From Chytridium lagenaria (Eukaryota; Chytridiomycota; Chytridiomycetes; Chytridiales; Chytridiaceae), in contig JAHLKC010000006.1 of the NCBI GenBank assembly GCA_025449115.1, positions 62,001 through 126,000 on the forward strand: a DNA stretch of 64,000 bases. The letters run 5' to 3'. The notes beneath the pieces are model-generated. The model saw only the letters and a program-made list of their open reading frames with translations, searched no databases and was not told the origin of the DNA. The translations under genes and the position numbers were made by a program. Every line of letters begins with the position of its first letter. The stretch's first letter is position 1. Of this stretch, positions 37,409 through 49,613 are shown in pieces.

Positions 37409-40400
37409 TCATTTCCCCATCCCCAACAACACCCAAACCGCCTTCTCCAATCTCTCCACCTCTCCATCTCTTTTCAACCCGCCCAAAATTTTCTCCTCCT
37501 CATCCTCATCCTCCGCCATCTCCACCCTCGCTCTCGCCTCATACCGTCCCCTAAACATCCACCACCCAACCTGCACAGGCGCCTCCGGGTACCTCCTACA
37601 CTCCAAAACAGCCTCTAACGCAACCGCATGCACCCCCTTGACGATAGCATCAATGTCCTCCTTCCTTTCGACCACATCCGAGTCGGCGCGTCGTCGTGTG
37701 GTGGTTGCACGGAGGGCCGGGAAGACGGCGATGACATCGCAGAGGGTGATGGGTGGGATGCGTGTGCAGAGAGTACGGGAGAGGGATGGGAGGATGTGGG
37801 ACCAGAGATGGGAGACTGGGGGACAAGTGAGGAGGAGATGACGAGGGGTTTCTGGGACGTTGCAGCGGGGACATGTTGGAGTTGGGGAAGGGAAGGTGAT
37901 GTCGGAGAAGAGGATGGCGCGGTGGATGGATGTTTTCCAGGGGTGTGCGACCTGTGATGCGTGGGGATGGGGTGGTGAGGTCTGTGAGGAGAAGGTGGGA
38001 GAGGGAGAGCCAGGGGATGGTTGGGGACGATCGCTTTGGAATTGTTTTTCCCAAAAATTGTTGGTGAGAGACGGGATGATGGTGGGGATGGTGGCGGTGG
38101 TAAGGGTTTGGAGGGTTTTCAGAGCGGTTGAGTGAGTGAATGGGGTGATGGTGTCGGCGTAGCGGAAAAGATGGGAAAGACGAGGGTAAATGGGATGAGG
38201 TCGTTGCGGGGGAGTCCCCATGTACCGTCGGTTCCAAGGAGATGTTTACGGGCGGCAAAGACGTTTCGAAAGGGGGTGAGGGGAAGAAGTTTTCCTTGAA
38301 CTGGGGCACGTTTTCTGAGAACAGATGTAGGGGCTGTGGTGAAGATGTGACGGGAGATATGGTTGTAGGGGGTTGTTCGACACGTGAAGACTTGGAAGCG
38401 GCTCTTGATCGAAGTGCCTCAACTCTGTTCCCACCATTTATATCACGAGCTGCCATAGATCGAGATCGCGACATATCGGAAGCCGTAGCCGGAGCTATCG
38501 ATGAAAATGGTTGTTGGTCGACGTGCGACCCTCTCTAAAATGATTTTAGTTCTATACGGATCTACAATAAGCTTACCATTTACAACACGAGCAGCCATTG
38601 AACGAGATCGCAAAACATCAGTTGTAGCCGCCGGTCCAGCCATCGACAAAGCTTGTTCGTTGTGCCCCTTCAATTCCAAATCCGTTTTACTGTGTCCCTC
38701 ATCATTTCCACCATTTACGGCCCGTGCAGCCATTGAGCGAGGCTGTGACACGACGGCAGGAGAGGCAGGTCTAACCATCGATAAAGCTGGTTCGTTATCC
38801 GCTTTACCTCCATCCTCATTCGACTTAAATCCTCACCATTTCCAGCTCGTTCAGCCAAATGGGGGCGACCCTGTACAGCACTTCGTCCATTCGACGATTG
38901 TTGGTCAACGCGGGTTTCTAAAATAGGCATTAGTTTTACTTGGCTACAAAGTACTCTCACCATTCACGGCTCGTGCAGCCATAGAGGGGGACTTCGGCGC
39001 AATAGTAGAAAGGCCTAACCGACGACAAAGATAGTTCTCTTCCACGTTTTCCTCACTATTACCACCATCCATGGCTCGTGCAGCCATAGAACGAGACTGT
39101 GACATGCTGACAGGGGAAGCTGGTCCACTCGCTGATGTAGCTTGCTCTCTTTCACGTAGTTCGTCGCTGTTCCTCTCTCGCGCAGCCATAGAACGAGACC
39201 GCGACATGTTGACAGGGGACGCAGGTTCATTCGACGCTTGTTTTCTTTCACGTCGTTCTTCCCCGTTGACTTCTCGAGCAGCCGTAGACCGCGACATGTT
39301 GACAGGGGACGCAGGTTCATTCGACGCTTGTTTTCTTTCACGTCGTTCCTCCCCGCCATCTCGTGCAGCCGTAGAACGTGACATATTGACAGAGGAAGCA
39401 GGTTCATTCGACGCTAGTTTTTCACGTCGTTCCTCCCCGTTGACTTCTCGAGCAGCCGTAGACCGCGACATGTTGACAGGGGACGCAGGTTCATTCGACG
39501 CTTGTTTTCCTTCACGTCGTTCCTCCCCGCCATCTCGTGCAGCCGTAGAACGTGACATATTGACAGAGGAAGCAGGTTCATTCGACGCTAGTTTTTCACG
39601 TCGTTCCTCCCCGTTGACTTCTCGCGGAGCCGTAGAACGTGACACGTTGACAGGGGACGCAGGTTCATTCGACGCTTGTTTTCTATCACGTCGTTCCTCT
39701 CCCCGTTAACTTCCCGAGCAGCCATAGAACGAGACCGCGACATGTTGACAAAGGACGCAGGTTCATTTGCAGCGTAGAACGTGACATATTGACAGGGGAC
39801 GCAGGTTCATTCGACGCTTGTTTTCTTTCACGTCGTTCCTCCCCGCCATCTCGTGCAGCCGTAGAACGTGACATATTGACAGAGGACGCAGGTTCACTCG
39901 ACGCTAGTTTTTCACGTCGTTCCTCCCCGTTGACTTCTCGTGCAGCCGTAGAACGTGACATATTGACAGAGGACGCAGGTTCATTCGACGCTTGTTTTCT
40001 TTCACGTCGCTCCTCCCCGTTGACTTCTCGTGCAGCCATAGAACGAGACCGCGACATATTGACAGGGGACGCAGGTTCACTCGACGCTAGTTTTTCACGT
40101 CGTTCCTCCCCGTTGACTTCTCGAGCAGCCGTAGAACGTGACATATTGACAGGGGACGCAGGTTCATTCGACGCTTGTTTTCTATCACGTCGTTCCTCTT
40201 CCCCTTTAACTTCCCGAGCAGCCATAGAACGAGACCGCGACACGTGGACAGGGGACGCATGTTGATTAGACGCTTGTTCTCTTCCACGTCGTTCCCCGTT
40301 GCCTTCTCGGGCATCCATAGAACGTGCCACAGCACCAGAAGACGCAGTTCCATTCGCCGAAACGCTTGTTCTCTCCCACGTGATTCCTCCCCATCAGCAG

Positions 40401-43395
40401 CTCGAGCATTCGCAGCTCGAGCAGCGATAGACCGAGACCGCGGCGTGGCGACCAGAGAAGAATCAGTTTCATTCGCCGACAAAGCGGGTTCTCTTCTTCC
40501 ACGTGGTTCCTCCGGATTGACGGCTCGCGCAGATATAGAACGAGACCGTGGCATGTTGATGGGAGAGGCTGACGTAGATGGGGCTTGTTGTCTGCCACGT
40601 CGTTCATTGTGATCGGCTCGCGCAGCCATAGATCGGGACCGCGACATGTCGACCTGTCCAGTCGTAGATAAAGGTTGATCGTCATAACGCGTCATGGCTG
40701 AAAAACGGGGGTGTTATAATTCAGATTCAAAAATTAAGAAAATCTCACCATTCACTTCTTGTGCAGGGATCGAGGGTGACGAATGTTGCTCTCTTCCACG
40801 TGATTCCTCCCCGTTCGCTGCTCGAGCAGCTATAGAACGAGACCGAGGAGCGACGACAGGAGAAGCAGGTCTAGTCGACGACGGCACTTGGTCTTTTCCA
40901 CGTCGTTCCTCCTCATTCATGGTTCGCGCAGCCATAACCGAGACCGTGACATGTTGACAGCGGAAGATTCGGTTGACACAGAACCCTGTTCTCTCCACGT
41001 CGTTCCTCCCCATTTACAGCTCGCGCCGCATAGATCGAGATCGCGACACATCAACCGGTCCAGGTGTTGATAAAGGTTGCCAATCATCACGCTTCATGTC
41101 TGAATAACGTTAGAAATTTAAAATGTATTACAATTAGATAAAAAATCTCACCATTCACTTGACGGGCGGCCATAGAGCGAGATGGCGACATGCTGACAGG
41201 AGAAGCAGGTCCATTCGCCAACGAGGCTTGTTCTCTTCCACGTGATTCCTCACTCTCCACGGCCCGAGTCGCCATGGAACCAGACCGCGGCGCGACGATC
41301 GGAGCAGTAGGTCGATTCGACGACAGATCTTGTTCTCTTCCACGTGGTTCAGTCGGTTGACTAACTGGAGACGGTTTGATAGTTCCTTATGGTTCCGCTA
41401 GCCTCCTCTGTATCCATTCGCGCGTCACAGTCCTCCCTGCAACCGCAGGCCTTACATCCCTTGATAAGCATTCCACGCATGTTTCTGAGGTTCCCTTGGA
41501 TGAAGCTCAGGCTCCGTGTGTTGCTGTTGTTGCGATGCCGTCACAGGTGGGGTGACGGGTTGTGTTGGGCGGGCTTGAATGATGGGAGAGGAGGGAGAGG
41601 TAATATGGCTTTTGGTGGTGCGTTCGGTTTCAGTGATATTGGTTGTGGGGTCGGTGTTGTGGGATTCAGAACGGATGCGGGTGGTGGAGGTGGGAGTAGA
41701 CTGTTTGTGTGAGGGGTGGGGATGAGTGGTGGAGAGTTCGGATTCGGGTTCTGTGGTAACGCTGGAAGGAAGCGGATCATGGGAGACGTCACGGTAAAAT
41801 CACGTCCAGTTTGCAGTCTCATAAGTTTTGAAGACAGAATGGGTGGATCTCTGTTGGGAAGTGATTGCACGACCCGCGAGTCTGGTAGCGCTGAAGACGT
41901 CTGATCCAGTTGATGAGCAGACCCGTCTTGAGGTGTCATGTAGGCGTCGTCATCAAAATCCCAGACTTTCTTGATCGGTGTCTCTTGTTTGATCGGTTCT
42001 TCTGGCGCCTTTGGTTCCTGCGTCGCTGACTTTAGGGAAACTTGATGGTGGTGCGCTTCATCGCCAGATGACCCTCTTGACGCTGTCCTCTCTGGTGGCG
42101 TCATATTCCCGTTCACTGCATGTAAAATCTCGTCAGCAGGCGATCCTCTTGATGCAGTCCTTTCTGGTGGCGTAATCACTTCCAACATGCCGTTGGAAAC
42201 CCCATCGACCGCCGACTGTTGATTAGGGGTCGGTTGAGCAAGAGGATACACCTGGACTTGATCAGATGATGGAATTGACGCGGACGGTCCTTCCTCCTCC
42301 TATCGCAATCATGCTTTCAAAAGCCGCTCTATCTTTGACGTCCCTGTCCGGTATCATTTCCAGTGGCCTCTCTGGCATTGGCGGCGCATCGTCATCTTCA
42401 AACATGGCCAACCCACACCACCACCCCTCGGCAACGTGCTGTACATGGGTGGGGGTTCACTCAACATTTCATCGTCATCAATGATGAGAACGTCCACCTT
42501 TTTTCTGACGGTGGCCTCTGCCGGCTGTCAACCAATGTTCCAGCCGGAGATGGAGTGTGATCCTGCGCGGGATATCTAGAATCCAGAAGCTCGTGAGGTT
42601 GTAGGTACCCATCCAAAGTGGCGGAGGAGGCAAGACTGTTTTCCCTGCGAAGGGCTTCCATGGCGAGTTCTGATCCTCGATCGTAGCCGCCCATGAGTTG
42701 CCTAGAGCTGCCACGAGGTACAATGATGGGGGAGGCCAGGGAAGAGACGGGCGAGAAGGGAGAAAAGCTTCGGAGGGGTGTTGAAGGTGGCGATGTGTTG
42801 GGTGGTAATGGGGCTCGAGAACTCGTTGGGGTACCTTGGTTGAGGGACGGTGATGTGAGGGGGAGAGGGTAAGGTAAGGAAGAGGGGATGACGGTGGAGA
42901 GGGTAAAGGTGAGACGGATGGAGACGAGTTGTTGTTGTTGTTGTTGAGGAGATGTGGGAAGAGGACCTTGGAGGAAGAACGACAGATGCTGCGAAAGCAG
43001 GAGAGTAGGAACCTGCCGACCTGTGTGTTGCAAATGAGGGTGCAGTGAGGGATGGCGGGGATAGGAAAGGCTCATGCTGGACGGGGATGGAGAAGGTGGA
43101 GGAGAAAATATGGGCGTTGCTCCTGCAGTTGAATATGGTGATGCATGCTGGGGTGAACGAGGTGGGATGTTTGGGTATAATGGTTTTGATGTTGTTGTTG
43201 ATAATGTTGCTGTGAGTCTATCGCTGATGATTTAGCAGCAGCAGCAGCAGCAGCATGATAATCTTGTTGTTGTTGTTGTAGTTGCTGCTGTTGCTGACGA
43301 TGGTTATTTGGATACTGAGGCTGAGGATGGAAGACAGGAGGAGCAGTATTCATAGGAGGAATGTTATCTTGTTGGATGAGAAGGGTATGGAACAC
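37409..43395 (-). CDS. Very large Gln/Pro-rich protein with MSRSRSMAAR repeat array and C-terminal RVT-type zinc finger
   Basis: Best read as one minus-strand locus. (1) 43395-42460: Gln/His/Ala-rich, with poly-Q and poly-A near 43230-43300, followed by Ser/Pro-rich sequence. (2) 42251-41400: Pro-rich, with two ITPPERTASRGS/MTPPERTASRGS copies. (3) 41380-38430: ~27-30 tandem units of ~28-33 residues around SRSRSMAARxVNGEERR. (4) 38330-37409: VFAARKHLLGTDGTWGLP, then CPRCNVPETPRHLLLTC and SHLWSHI (about 37800-37880), the C-x2-C ... H-x4-C ... W pattern of the zf-RVT finger found at the C-terminus of non-LTR reverse transcriptases. Introns with GTGAG/GTAAG donors sit inside some repeat units (about 41150, 40748, 38960, 38573). 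Several frame changes occur, so the single-gene model is an inference; the zf-RVT end could be a separate gene or element remnant. Confidence 0.5.
38430..41380 (-). repeat. Tandem protein-coding repeat array (~84-105 bp units)
   Basis: Each unit on the plus strand contains GCAGCC(A/G)TAGAACG(A/T)GAC, then CGACATGTTGACAGGGGACG, then TTCATTCGACGCTTGTTTTC and CACGTCGTTCCTCCCCGTTG. Central copies (39180-40230) are nearly identical; copies toward both ends (38430-39000, 40300-41380) are diverged, the usual signature of a locally expanding array. About 27-30 copies are countable. One unit at about 39770 is truncated. The minus strand encodes EPASPVNMSRSTAAREVNGE-type repeats. Confidence 0.9.
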
Positions 43396-44188
43396 TGTTT
43401 ATCTGATGCTGTTGTTGCGCATGATGTTGATGATGTTGATGAGGAGGAGGATGATGAGGATGATGATGATGGCCTACTCCAACTCCGTTACTCCCCCATT
43501 ATCCCAGCTCTGTCACCTCCTGAGCGCATCATGATATTTTAAAGTAAATAGAATTATTTATTATTAGTGTTTCGTAATTAACTGATAATTATAATAATTC
43601 ATATGGTAAGAAGGTAAGTCTGGCAAGTGCAACGGCTTGTCTCCTTTTATTATTACTTTTTAAAGGAATAAATAAATAATAAAGAAATAATGATAAATAT
43701 TAGTCAAACTGTACAACGTTAAAAAATATATTTTAAAATGGGCTGCAAGAATATATAATAATTATAATAATAGGCAATAAGGTGGGTATATTTACAAGGT
43801 ATATACCTCTGCAAGTATGATTGTAGTACAAACAGTAGCAACTTGAGACAAAATATTTAAATTTAATTGATAATTAAATAAGGGGAGATATGGAGAGATT
43901 AAATATTCATTAAATATTTACAACAACCAAACCAACCAAACAATGGGGAGGCCCAGTATAGTGAGTAGTATTATATAGTGGAAAAACTATTATTATTATT
44001 AAGGAGTCAACTTTTAAATTAATTAATTATTTAACTTTAAGGTATTCGTTACTTACTGAAGTAGGTACTCATTACGACACCTCATCACTTCAGTCACATA
44101 CCAGAATACATACATACCAACACTCACGCACTCGCACTCACTCACTCACTCACACGCACTCATTCATTCACTTACTCCAACGAAAGAA
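43396..44188. other. Divergent AT-rich intergenic region
   Basis: This holds the 5' flank of the minus-strand repeat gene, possibly including its true start: His/Gln-coding sequence continues to about 43480. It is also the promoter of the plus-strand membrane protein. 43540-44040 is more than 75% A+T. A CACT/CATT microsatellite (44130-44172) directly precedes the ATG at 44189. Confidence 0.45.
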
Positions 44189-46744
44189 ATGCTCTCGTCG
44201 TCATTATCACAACCGTCATCATCATCATCACCTACGTCAAGATTACGTCAACCCACTTTAGCTCTACATCCATCATCATCATCACCATCATCATCACCAT
44301 CACCATCATCCTCCTCCTCCTCATCATGCTCACCTGCCAATAACAACAACGATGCAAGAACAAGATGCTGTCAAAGAAAACATTTCGCACGCCAACGCAT
44401 TGCTCAAGAGGATGGAAAAACATTGAAAAGAACACTAGCTGCAAGAGGATCAGGGAGAGTGGGAACAAGAAGATCAATGCTGATAATGCTAGCCGTGGGA
44501 ATTCTGGCTGCTGTGGCTCTCGCCCCCATAACAGCCAATGCTCAAAACAGCGTTTTATCATCATCATCATCGTCATCACCATCATCATCAACATTTTCAT
44601 TGTTACCCGAAGACGCCGATCATCAACACATTGTCTCTGTCGAAGACTTTTTCATTTCCCGTCATTACATGGCTGCATCAGGTACGAAACAAGCCAACTT
44701 TACCAGCAGCAACAATGAAGCCTCCAATTCCTCCTCCTCCTCCTCCAACTTTGTCCGATCACCCAAGGATGTCTTTATCAATCGACGGAATGAGAATGCA
44801 TCGTTACTCTATTCGGACTTTAGAGGCACTTGTTCTGCATCTGTGGCCTACCGATTCAATATTTTTTGTCCTTCTCAGGTCATTGACATTTCCCTTCGCT
44901 CCATGGCCACTCTTCTTAGCATATGTGAGTAATTTCCTTTTTTCAATTGATCTTTTGGTTATCATTGTTCTTCCTGCTGTGTTCTTTTGAAGCTAATCAT
45001 TTTTTATATCTTTATTTTAATTCATTATTATAGGCAACACCATCTACTTTCTAATGTTGTTTGCAAATCGGACATCATTTGTTTCCATTATCACCGTCAT
45101 CACCATGTTGGGCCACGGAGTGGCTGTCTTTTGCTCTCTTCTTCCCTATGCTCGCATCACTCCTCCAAGGTATAGTCAGCCACTCCTCCTCTTTTCCTAT
45201 TGACAACTTCGAACTGGTCTTTTTTTAAAACTCTTTGAACTCTACAGCATCCACCTCACCGTCTACGCAAACGTCGGCCTTCTTTTATTCACCTCTGAAA
45301 CGTTCCTTTGGCTTCTTTATCTCCGCTTTACAGCCGTGGCGCCAATGAAGAGTCGGTTTTTCAAAGCACTTGTTTTGACGTGGATGGTTATGGAATCCGC
45401 ATGCATCTTTGCCATTTGGATCATTTGGGTGGTTGGAGCAGAGAAAAGGAATGATCTGCGGGCATTAGCAGGACAATCTTATAGCTATGCTTCTATCATA
45501 CAGGCTGGCACGGCGCTCTTTCTGTCTGGATGTGAGTGTTTCCGTGCTTTTTTCATAGAAAAAATCTATGGTCTTTATTATCTATCTTTTGCCGGATATT
45601 TACTGATGATATTTTAAATGCTTTGTAGATTTTGTAGTGTTTTTCTTTTTCCCGCGACTTAAAGGATTACGCAGTTTAACACTCTTTGTCACCTTTTTCA
45701 CATCTGGTTTAGTCTATCTTATTGTCGAGGTAAGATTTTAATTTTCACAAGCTATCAGTTACTTTTTTGTTATTAACAATCACCGAAAAATTAAAAATAT
45801 AGACCGGACTTCAAATCGGATTCACTCTGTTCTTCAAACTCGACGAAACCCGCGAATTTTACACTGGTCTCAACCAATTCTGCACAGCTGCGCGTCATCT
45901 CATCTTCCTCCTTTTCATTCACGCCATCCGTGACGCCTCCGCCACAGCAGAAAAGGAACGCGAACAACGTCGTCTTGCCAGGAAAGCCGCCGAAAACGGT
46001 GGTGAAGGATTCTACGCCAAGGCCGCACTGGCCGCCGGTATCTCACCCGATAACGTTTCGACAACCCGAACCGCACCTTCCTCTCTTCATAAAGACGACG
46101 ACTCAATACGGCTACCCCCAAATTCAACAGAAAAGGGATCGACTTCCACCACGAATCTTTTAGACTATCATGACCGCTCTCGATCACGGAGTACCGTTCG
46201 ACGAGCATCGTGGTCATCCACTCTCACAGACGACACGCCCATCCAATCCACCTCCTCCTCCTCCCCAACCCCAAACCCCTGGACCATGATAGTCGGCGCT
46301 CACACCTCCACCTCCCTTCCTCGTCCCTCCAGTTTCCTTACCGACGGCGGTATGGACGATCCCCCACCACCGGCCGTTACCCGTGGCACCCCCAACCCAA
46401 CCCGTCTCACCCTCGCCCCGCCGCGTCCCTCCACCGATTCCTCCCGCTCCAACACGTCTGCTGTATCAAAGTACCCGCCGGCTTTGTACACGTATAAACC
46501 ACCGAGCGCCTCCAGTTCTTCCACACCAACGTCACCCGTCTTGGCGGCTTCTTCAGCGTCAGTGTCGTCGCAGAGGAGTGGGGCTGGGAGTGCGGCGGCG
46601 ACGGTTGTGGGGAAGAGGAGACCGACACCGCATTTGGCGTTTCAACCACCTGTCGGGACGGAGGTGAGAGGAGGGGAGGTGAGAGGGGTTGGGCAGAAAC
46701 AACTTGAAACGGATTTGTCTTATACCAAGACCCATATATGGTAG
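44189..46744 (+). CDS. Seven-helix membrane protein (receptor-like), orphan
   Basis: Intact 732-residue reading frame over five exons (44189-44924, 45034-45169, 45248-45531, 45629-45729, 45803-46744), all GT-AG. An N-terminal poly-Ser region coded by TCA microsatellites precedes a hydrophobic segment (MLIMLAVGILAAVALAPITA), possibly an internal signal. A Ser/Asn-rich, glycosylatable ectodomain contains two Cys (RGTCSASVAYRF, NIFCPSQVI). Seven hydrophobic helices follow, including NTIYFLMLFANR, SIITVITMLGHGVAVFCSLL, TVYANVGLLLFTSETFLWLL, VLTWMVMESACIFAIWIIWV, AGTALFLSGYFVVFFFF, LTLFVTFFTSGLVYLIV and ARHLIFLLFIHAI. The ~250-residue tail is Ser/Thr/Pro-rich. The topology is GPCR-like, but I see no class-specific motif (no DRY or NPxxY), so it is unassigned. 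Confidence 0.75.
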
Positions 46745-47251
46745 AACATGTTATCATCTGCGTCAAACATCCCAACCTTTATTAATTACGACTCGATACA
46801 TCATTAGCCTTATCCCTGAACTTCGTTTCTTTTCTTCAAACTTTTTTTGTTGATCCATTTCGCGTATTTCCTTCTTTAGGGGGATCGACACGTGAGGCTT
46901 TTTTTTTTTTTCGGTTCAGTCATCTACCTTGCCTCCATTATTAGCCCTTTTCATTTTGTACATTTCCGTTTGTGTGTTTTTATGATTCCCCTGTTCCTAC
47001 TTTTTTTATTATTTTCATTTCCATGTCCTCTATTGTCGTCTTTTATTTTGTTGTCGAGTCTTTTCAATTGGCGTTGACGTTGAAATAAACCACAGAATGT
47101 TCGAACGTTTGTAAACTGTTGCGCAAGCTGCCTTGGCCACAACTCAGGGCAAAAGTCAACCATGTCTATATCAATATATATATCCACGAATTTAAATTCG
47201 CAAACCTTTTTTTCCCCCTCACCAAAAAACCTCTTGGACGCAAAATACACA
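46745..47251. other. Spacer between receptor-like gene and S33 peptidase gene
   Basis: T-rich and pyrimidine-rich sequence, including a TTTTTTTTTTT run at about 46900. It acts as 3' UTR of one gene and promoter of the next. No other feature is seen. Confidence 0.4.
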
Positions 47252-49613
47252 ATGGAGTGGCCTGCATCCAACAATTCGAACGAGACGCAGCCTCTCCTTG
47301 CGACGCAGGAGGAGCGAAAGAAGAGTCTGAGGAGACGTTACATCCCGCTTGTTGTTGTTGGGATTGTTGCGGTTGTGGTTGCTGGGACTGTTGTTGTGGG
47401 GCAACGTGTGCATGGAGGGATTGGATCAAGGAACGGTTCCCTGGGTTGTTTCCGGGGGGCAAGGAAGATGGTGGAGAAGCCGATGGGGTGTTTGGGGTAA
47501 GGGGCGTTTAGCTATTCCTTTTTTTTTTAACCCGTCTTTTCCTTGATGAGCTAACCATCTCTCGCTTTGGTAGTGGAAGAAATGTGTTGATTTGAATGAT
47601 GATCGGTTCTCGTGTGGGACTTTACAAGTTCCTTATGATTATCAGAACCTTAGCGTTGGCACTTTTTCTCTTGCGGTCGCTAGATACCGCGCCAACCCTT
47701 CCCTCACCACCACCAACCGCATCTCCATCGTTCTCAATCCCGGTGGTCCAGGAGGTATGCTTCCTAATAAACGATGCATTATGACCGTCAACAACGCTTC
47801 CCATTCTAACCAACGTTCCCCCCACCCCCAAAAAAAAAGGTTCCGGCGTCTCCATGTTAAAATCCAGCGGCCCCATGATCCACAACCTCGTTTCACAGAG
47901 CGACTCCACCTCCCCCATTATCGACATTGTCAGTTTCGACCCTCGCGGTATTGGTGCCTCCAACCCCGTCCTTTGCTTTGACTCGTCGTTTGCTCATACG
48001 GCGTTTGAGAAGGGATTCAATGGGGTGGGTGTGCCTGGATATTTGGGGAGTCACACGAGCCTTGAAGGGTTTGCGGCTTATCAGAAGGCGAGAGGGGAGA
48101 GTTGTCGATTGCATGATGGGAGGAAGGGGAAGGAGTTTTTGAAGTATGTGTCGACGGCGTTGACGGCGAGGGATATGGATTTGGTGAGGGAGGGGTTAGG
48201 AGAGGATGTTTTGAATTATTGGGGATTTTCGTATGGAACGTGAGTGAATTGTGTTTTATATTGTTGTTTATTTCATCTTATTTACTTTGTTTGCATTTTC
48301 TCTTTAATCTTTCACCCTTTTTTTTTTTTTTTTTTTTTTTTTGGAACTTCTCATATCTTTCACACTTTTTCTGATTTGATCGTGGAAGGTGGAATGAAAA
48401 AAAAAGTATTAACCTTGCTCCTTCAATTTATAATGAAGCTTCCTTGGGGCCGTCTACGTCAACATGTTCCCCGATCGAGTCGGCCGCGTCATCATCGACG
48501 GTGTCGTCAACCCCGTGGACTTCACCACCACCAAATCCGACATGATGGCCGGCTCTGTTCTCCACGTTGAAGAAATCATCAACGAATTCGGTGATCTCTG
48601 TCAATCAGCCGGTCCCCTCCGTTGCCCACTCTCCACTCTCTCCAGCAAAAACGAAACCGTCACCGCCCTCATCCACAAATCCCTAGCCCGTCTCGCCGCT
48701 TACCCTCTCGCCGTCCATAACCTCCCCGTCCCAACCGTCGTCAACGCTGAAACCCTCGGCAACCTCCTCCTCCAAGCCTCATACAGCCCCGCCGCATGGC
48801 CACGCGTCGCACAAGCCATCGCCGCGCTCCACCCCAACATTGGAACACGGACATCCCCGCACCCACCGGAGGCCGACGCCAAGCCCCTTGCGTTGTTGAC
48901 GGGGAGCGCTATGATGGAAAAGGACGCGGAGGAAGGGATTTGTCATTTACCTGTTGACACGTCCGGGGCTGAAGGCTTTCCGGCGGTTTATTGCAGTGAT
49001 TCTAAGGATGAACGGGAGATACCTTTGGAGGAGTGGGAGGAGTGGGCGAAACGCGTTGAGGGGGTTAGCCCGACTGCTGGGAGGTTGTTCTTTTTTAAGA
49101 CCGTGTTTGCGTGCAAGTATTGGCCGTCGAGGCCTGTGGAGAGGTTTACGGGACCTTGGAATAACAAGCTCAAGAATAAGGTAAACCAATTCTCTTCTTC
49201 ATTTCGGTTTTTTGGGGGTTTTTTTTTTAAAAAAAAAAAGAATGCATTTTTATTTTCTCCTTACTTATTTTCATGATTTTTCTAGATCCTCATCATTGGC
49301 AACACCCTCGACCCCGTCACCCCCCTCGAATCCGCACGTATCGTTGAAACCCTCATGGAAGGCAACGGCGTCCTCCTCACCCAACAGCTATTGGCCATTG
49401 CTCCACCTCCCAACCCAGTCTCTGCACCATCAACATCATCAAGGATCATTTCAATAAAGGTGTTCTCCCAGCCTCCTGGAACGGTTTGTGGGAAACGATT
49501 CACCGGCGTTCCCGCCTCAAGGTGGGGTGAAGATGATGGGGATGGAGGTGTTGGAGAAGGCTGGGAAGGTGCATGAGGTGATGGTGGAGGTGAGGAAGAG
49601 GAGTATGGTGTAG
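47252..49613 (+). CDS. Membrane-anchored S33-family (tripeptidyl-aminopeptidase-like) serine hydrolase
   Basis: Alpha/beta-hydrolase peptidase that probably trims N-terminal peptides outside the plasma membrane or in the secretory/vacuolar lumen. ATG at 47252, short cytosolic start, basic stop RKKSLRRR, then a type II anchor (YIPLVVVGIVAVVVAGTVVV). The catalytic domain reads WKKCVDLNDDRFSCGTLQVP, ISIVLNPGGPGGSGVS (oxyanion-hole region), IVSFDPRGIGASNP, nucleophile elbow NYWGFSYGT, VNMFPDRVGRVIIDGVVNP. A C-terminal TAP-like part carries KILIIGNTLDPVTPLESAR (catalytic Asp) and IGHCS (catalytic His). A GTGAGT donor falls within the nucleophile-elbow codon after TATGGA. Frame changes occur at about 47405-47420, about 49385-49395 and once or twice at about 49480-49500; the correct end appears to be the stop at 49611-49613 after VRKRSMV. 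Confidence 0.82.

Noticed and set aside
37650..38250. Second long minus-strand frame (His/Pro/Ser-rich) over the zinc-finger region
   Set aside because: It is the alternate frame of the zf-RVT segment and lacks the C-x2-C...C pattern.
39071..40265. Long plus-strand open frames over the repeat array
   Set aside because: They are antisense shadows of the minus-strand repeats (Arg/Ser-rich complement) without a start context or domain.
38430..41380. Regular direct repeats that could suggest a CRISPR or satellite array
   Set aside because: Units are 84-105 bp, have no unique spacers, keep an open reading frame across copies and contain introns; this is a coding repeat.
47162..47251. Upstream in-frame start for the S33 gene
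   Set aside because: The sequence before 47252 is AT-rich and adds a Phe/Ser/Asn stretch unlike a cytosolic start; the ATG at 47252 gives a standard type II anchor topology.
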